NCBI GenBank assembly: GCA_019241915.1
Contig: JAFAWI010000313.1
Span: 1-9,420 of the forward strand
DNA length: 9,420 nt
Direction: 5' to 3'
Source of the DNA: Alphaproteobacteria bacterium
GTDB lineage: Bacteria; Pseudomonadota; Alphaproteobacteria; ATCC43930; CGMCC-115725
Shown: one piece after another, positions 6,850 to 9,420 of the stretch
Layout of the letters: each line of letters opens with the position of its first letter
Numbering within the stretch: position 1 is the stretch's first letter
The notes under the pieces: generated by a model
Databases searched by the model: none
Told to the model about the DNA's origin: nothing
The model's input: the letters and a program-made list of their open reading frames with translations, nothing else
Position numbers and translations under genes: made by a program

Positions 6850-7889
6850 GCGACCCGCCACCGCAGCGTTTCGCCGGCGCGGAACGGGTGTACGGCGAGC
6901 TTCCCGTCGCCGATCGTGCTCGGCGCTGTCCACGGCTCACGCCGCAGTGTGATCCGCTCCTCATTAACCAGCAGGCGGTAAAACGCCGGGCCGTTGAGCG
7001 AGGCAAAAGCCTCGAAACGGTCGAGCGCGCCCTTTTCCTCGAACACCCCGGCATAAAGTTCCAGCGCCGTCGCGGCGGTGAAGATGCCGGCACACCCGCA
7101 GGCAGCCTCCTTGGTCGGCGCCGCGTGCGGCGCGCTGTCGGTGCCGAGAAAGAAATGCCGGTCGCCGGACGCCGCCGCCCGGCGCAGCGCAAGCCGATGC
7201 TTCTCTCTCTTGGCGATCGGCAGGCAATAGAGGTGCGGCCGGATGCCGCCTTGGAAGATTGCGTTACGGTTGATCGTCAAATGGTGCGCCGTGATCGTGG
7301 CGGCGATGTTGTCGCCGCCATGCTCGACATAGTCGGCGGCCTCCTGTGTCGTAATGTGTTCGAGCACAATGCGCAGCTCGGGCAAGTGGCGGCGCAGCGG
7401 GATCAGCGTGTGGTCGATAAAGACCGCCTCCCGGTCGAAAATGTCGACTTCGGGGTCCGTCGCCTCGCCGTGCACCAGCAGCGGCACCCCGAGCGCGGCC
7501 ATGCGTTCCAGCACGCGCATCACCTTGTCGATCGCGGTGACGCCGTAGGCCGAATTGGTGGTGGCATGCGCCGGATAGAGCTTTACTGCGGTAAAGACCC
7601 CATCGGCATGGCCGCGCGCGATCTCTTGCGGTTCGGTTTCGTCGGTAAGATAGGCCGTCATCAGCGGGGTAAAGTCCGCGCCGGCCGGCAAGGCCGCGAC
7701 GATACGCGCGCGGTAGCCAACCGCCGCGGCGGCCGTAGTCACCGGGGGTACTAGGTTCGGCATGACGATCGCGCGGGCGAACTGCCGCGCGGTGCACGGC
7801 AGCACGGCCCGCATCATCGCGCCGTCGCGCAGATGAACGTGCCAATCGTCGGGCCGGCGGATCGTGATCTGAACAGGGGTGGTTGTCAT
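6846..7889 (-). CDS. pyrC: Dihydroorotase (class II, E. coli PyrC type)
   Basis: This enzyme catalyses cyclisation of N-carbamoyl-aspartate to dihydroorotate, the third step of pyrimidine synthesis. It is 347 residues, nearly the same as E. coli PyrC (348). All key residues are present at E. coli position plus one: zinc ligands His17 and His19 (DWHVHLRD), Arg21 and Asn45 for substrate (VMPNL), carbamylated Lys103 (VKLYPA), His140 (LLVHGE), His178 (LEHITT), catalytic Asp251 and His255 (GTDSAPH). The flexible-loop region around residues 105-115 (PAHATTNSAYG) is also recognisable. The ATG is at 7889 with no strong Shine-Dalgarno upstream on the minus strand. TAA (6848-6846) overlaps the glycosyltransferase TAG. 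The gene is divergent from the thiolase and appears to stand alone, without pyrE or pyrB adjacent in the window. It should be catalytically active. Confidence 0.97.
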   Translation of the reverse strand: MTTTPVQITIRRPDDWHVHLRDGAMMRAVLPCTARQFARAIVMPNLVPPVTTAAAAVGYRARIVAALPAGADFTPLMTAYLTDETEPQEIARGHADGVFTAVKLYPAHATTNSAYGVTAIDKVMRVLERMAALGVPLLVHGEATDPEVDIFDREAVFIDHTLIPLRRHLPELRIVLEHITTQEAADYVEHGGDNIAATITAHHLTINRNAIFQGGIRPHLYCLPIAKREKHRLALRRAAASGDRHFFLGTDSAPHAAPTKEAACGCAGIFTAATALELYAGVFEEKGALDRFEAFASLNGPAFYRLLVNEERITLRREPWTAPSTIGDGKLAVHPFRAGETLRWRVA

Positions 7890-7958
7890 TCGGTTACCGG
7901 CCGAGGCCTGGCCATGGTCGTCTCAACAGCGGGTTGCCCTGAGCAGTGTCAGCCTGTC

Positions 7959-7972
7959 GGCGAAATTTCGCC
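7959..7972. promoter_or_regulatory. Perfect 14-base palindrome in the pyrC/thiolase divergent region (possible operator)
   Basis: GGCGAAATTTCGCC is a perfect palindrome without spacer. It lies 70 bases upstream of the pyrC start codon and 158 bases upstream of the thiolase start codon. Perfect 14-base symmetry with an A/T centre and G/C flanks is typical of sites for dimeric repressors, but I do not recognise it as the consensus of a specific regulator. It lies in a 240-base non-coding gap (7890-8129) where I could not place confident -35/-10 pairs for either gene. Confidence 0.4.
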
Positions 7973-8041
7973 ACGTCTATTCGAGAACACTTGCCGCCGG
8001 CCTCGGGAGCGGTCCGACTGCGGAGTGCACCCGCCAAAATA

Positions 8042-8060
8042 TTCGGAAAAGAGGTCCGAA
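8042..8060. promoter_or_regulatory. Inverted repeat TTCGGA-N7-TCCGAA upstream of the thiolase gene
   Basis: The half-sites at 8042-8047 and 8055-8060 are exact reverse complements with a seven-base spacer (AAAGAGG). The repeat lies about 70 bases before the thiolase start codon. Centre-to-centre half-site spacing of 13 bases is near one helical turn plus, which could suit a dimeric regulator. It could also form a small mRNA hairpin. No T-run follows and no known site is matched. Confidence 0.3.
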
Positions 8061-8119
8061 GAAGCCCATATCACGATAGAGCGCCGCGTGGACGATTGCT
8101 ACGATCCGCGCAACCGGAC

Positions 8120-8124
8120 GGAGG
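8120..8124 (+). promoter_or_regulatory. Ribosome binding site fixing the thiolase start
   Basis: GGAGG lies five bases before ATG 8130. The frame is open well upstream, through an in-frame ATG at 7914 and one at 7833 inside pyrC antisense sequence. This strong Shine-Dalgarno, together with the thiolase fold beginning directly after it (SGCIVGWAHSKFG), decides the start. Confidence 0.8.
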
Positions 8125-8129
8125 ATTGG

Positions 8130-9299
8130 ATGAGCGGATGCATTGTCGGCTGGGCGCACAGCAAATTCGGGCGGCACGACGACCGCGATGTCGAATCGCT
8201 GATCGTCGAGGTCGCGCAGGGCGCCTTGGCCGATGCGGGCGTGTCGGGCGGCGATATCGACGCGGTGTATCTCGGCACGATGAACGGCGGTTTCGTAAAG
8301 CAGGAGTTTCCGGCTTCGCTTGCCTTCCAGGCCGACGCTGGGCTGCGCTTCAAGCCGGCGACTCGGGTCGAGAATGCCTGCGCCACCGGATCGGCCGCCA
8401 TCCATATGGGCCTCAACGCGATCGCGGGGGGCAAGGGACGGCTGATCCTCGTCGTCGGGGTCGAGAAGATGACCGAGCGCAGCGGGCCGGAGATCAACGA
8501 CCTGCTGCTGCGCGCCTGCTACCGCAAGGAAGAAGACAACATCGAGGGCGGTTTCGCGGGCATTTTCGGCCAGATCGCGCAAAAATATTTCCAGCGCTAC
8601 GGCGACCAATCGGACGCGCTCGCCCGCATCGCGGCAAAAAATCACAAGAACGGTGTGGCGAACCCGCTGGCCCAGATGCAGCGCGACCTCGGCTACGAGT
8701 TCTGCCGCACGGTCTCGGACAAGAACCCGCTGGTCGCCGGACCTCTCAAGCGCACCGATTGCTCGCTGGTCTCGGACGGCGCCGCCGCGGTGGTGCTGGC
8801 CGACACGCAGACGGCGCTGGCGATGAAGAAAGCGGTGGTATTTCGCGCCGCCGAGCAGGTGAACGACTTCCTGCCGATGTCGAAGCGCGACATCCTGGCG
8901 TTCGAAGGACCCGCGCTCGCGTGGAAGAAAGCGCTCGCGGCGGCGCGGCTGGAACTGATGGACCTCGACCTCGTCGAGACCCACGACTGCTTCACGATCG
9001 CCGAATTGATCGAGTACGAGGCAATGGGCTTGACCGTGCCGGGCGAAGGGGCGCGCGCGATCCTGGAAGGTGCGACGGAGAAGGACGGCCTCCTGCCGGT
9101 CAACCCCTCGGGCGGGCTCAAGTCAAAAGGGCATCCGGTCGGCGCCACCGGCGTCTCGATGCACGTGCTGGCCTCGATGCAGGTCACCGGTCAGGCTGGC
9201 GGAATGCAGATTCCGGGCGCCCAGCTCGCGGGTGTCATGAACATGGGCGGCGCCGCCGTGGCCAATTTTGTCAGCATCCTCGAACCGTTGCGCGCATGA
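8130..9299 (+). CDS. Thiolase family protein, SCP-x/SCP2-thiolase type (annotated acetyl-CoA acetyltransferase in relatives)
   Basis: This is a 389-residue thiolase-fold protein likely acting on a 3-ketoacyl-CoA (thiolytic cleavage) or in acyl condensation. The nucleophile Cys84 is in RVENACATGSAAIH (79-92). The C-terminal half has VETHDCFTIAE (282-292; the HDCF segment is typical of the SCP-x group) and NPSGGLKSKGHPVGATG (325-341), with catalytic His335. The second catalytic cysteine seen near the C-terminus of classical thiolases (C-x-G) is absent; the equivalent end reads VMNMGGAAVANF (369-380). This fits SCP2-like thiolases, so it is a family trait rather than damage. It has its own Shine-Dalgarno sequence and is followed after 29 bases by an AcuI/YhdH-like reductase, suggesting an acyl-CoA operon. 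A biosynthetic HMG-CoA or KAS enzyme is less likely. The substrate is unknown. Confidence 0.9.
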   Translation: MSGCIVGWAHSKFGRHDDRDVESLIVEVAQGALADAGVSGGDIDAVYLGTMNGGFVKQEFPASLAFQADAGLRFKPATRVENACATGSAAIHMGLNAIAGGKGRLILVVGVEKMTERSGPEINDLLLRACYRKEEDNIEGGFAGIFGQIAQKYFQRYGDQSDALARIAAKNHKNGVANPLAQMQRDLGYEFCRTVSDKNPLVAGPLKRTDCSLVSDGAAAVVLADTQTALAMKKAVVFRAAEQVNDFLPMSKRDILAFEGPALAWKKALAAARLELMDLDLVETHDCFTIAELIEYEAMGLTVPGEGARAILEGATEKDGLLPVNPSGGLKSKGHPVGATGVSMHVLASMQVTGQAGGMQIPGAQLAGVMNMGGAAVANFVSILEPLRA

Positions 9300-9312
9300 C
9301 GTGGCTCGCATT

Positions 9313-9318
9313 GAGGAG
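9313..9318 (+). promoter_or_regulatory. Ribosome binding site of the partial reductase gene
   Basis: GAGGAG lies ten bases before ATG 9329, within the 29-base gap after the thiolase stop codon. It supports the start, and with the short gap it supports cotranscription with the thiolase. Confidence 0.6.
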
Positions 9319-9328
9319 AAGCTGAGCT

Positions 9329-9420
9329 ATGCCCAATTTTCGCGCGCTCGTCCTGCATGACGACAGCGGTCGCGTTGCCTCTGCGATCGAGGACATGGAT
9401 GACAGCCGTCTGCCGCCCGG
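9329..9420 (+). CDS. Medium-chain reductase, AcuI/YhdH (acryloyl-CoA reductase) type, 5' fragment
   Basis: Only the first 30 codons are inside the window. The peptide begins MPNFRALVLHDDSGRVASAI and continues EDMDDSRLPP. It resembles the N-terminus of the YhdH/AcuI branch of medium-chain dehydrogenases/reductases (pattern FRAL-x-L...DG-x-V...LDD..LP.GDV). Members of this family reduce acryloyl-CoA to propionyl-CoA, or related enoyl or quinone substrates, with NADPH. No nucleotide-binding or catalytic residue is within reach, so the assignment rests on the start pattern only. Its position after a thiolase gene supports a role in acyl-CoA metabolism. Other quinone-oxidoreductase-like members remain possible. 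Confidence 0.68.
   Translation, partial: MPNFRALVLHDDSGRVASAIEDMDDSRLPP

Noticed and set aside
5782..6933. A 383-codon open frame on the minus strand opposite the last glycosyltransferase gene
   Set aside because: It is antisense to a gene with clear GT4 motifs, its translation is low-complexity R/A/Q-rich with no recognisable motif, and long antisense frames are expected at this GC content.
7914..8129. Extended N-terminus of the thiolase from ATG 7914
   Set aside because: The 72 extra residues are not thiolase-like, contain the palindromes, and the strong Shine-Dalgarno sequence supports ATG 8130.
7977..8984. A 335-codon minus-strand open frame opposite the thiolase gene
   Set aside because: The plus strand encodes intact thiolase motifs in the same place. 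The antisense product has no family features and no convincing start signal.
7946..9325. A long plus-strand open frame overlapping the thiolase gene in another frame
   Set aside because: The translation is arginine/glycine-rich noise. The true frame is fixed by thiolase motifs and the GGAGG site at 8120-8124.
9296..9325. A nine-codon open frame (MTWLALRRS) whose ATG overlaps the thiolase stop codon as ATGA
   Set aside because: It could be read as a tiny coupled peptide between thiolase and reductase, but length and composition give no support beyond chance.

Overview
This is a GC-rich, densely coded chromosomal fragment. Protein character and gene content suggest an alphaproteobacterium, probably in or near the Hyphomicrobiales (a Bradyrhizobium/Xanthobacteraceae-like relative). 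That placement is inferred from overall sequence resemblance, not from a marker gene. I see no mobile elements, CRISPR arrays, phage genes, tRNA or rRNA. Eight genes plus a truncated ninth fill almost the whole window. The largest non-coding stretch is 240 bases.

Layout. (1) Bases 1-1961 (+) hold the C-terminal three quarters of pyruvate, phosphate dikinase (ppdK), with all later catalytic residues intact. (2) Bases 1982-2866 (-) encode a YgfZ/CAF17-type protein of iron-sulfur cluster maintenance, convergent with ppdK across only 20 bases. (3) Bases 2968-6849 (+) form a tightly coupled four-gene glycosyltransferase operon: family 9 (heptosyltransferase-like), family 2 (WaaE/KdtX-like), and two different family 4 enzymes. 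Each junction overlaps by 1 or 4 bases. A plausible sigma-70-like promoter lies just upstream, in the divergent gap shared with ygfZ. (4) Bases 6846-7889 (-) encode class II dihydroorotase (pyrC), whose stop codon overlaps the last glycosyltransferase stop codon tail to tail. (5) Bases 7890-8129 are a divergent intergenic region with a perfect 14-base palindrome and a second inverted repeat. (6) Bases 8130-9299 (+) encode a thiolase of the SCP-x/SCP2 type, followed at 9329 by the start of an AcuI/YhdH-type medium-chain reductase cut by the window end.

How they fit together. PpdK (pyruvate/PEP interconversion), YgfZ and PyrC (pyrimidine synthesis) are housekeeping functions. The four glycosyltransferases most likely build a surface glycan, with lipopolysaccharide core the best guess from the family 9 plus WaaE-like pairing. 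The thiolase and reductase look like the start of a small acyl-CoA metabolism operon.

I found no clearly new biological system. The items most worth checking are the product of the glycosyltransferase operon, the divergent variant of the third glycosyltransferase, the thiolase lacking the usual C-terminal cysteine motif, and the palindromes before the thiolase gene.
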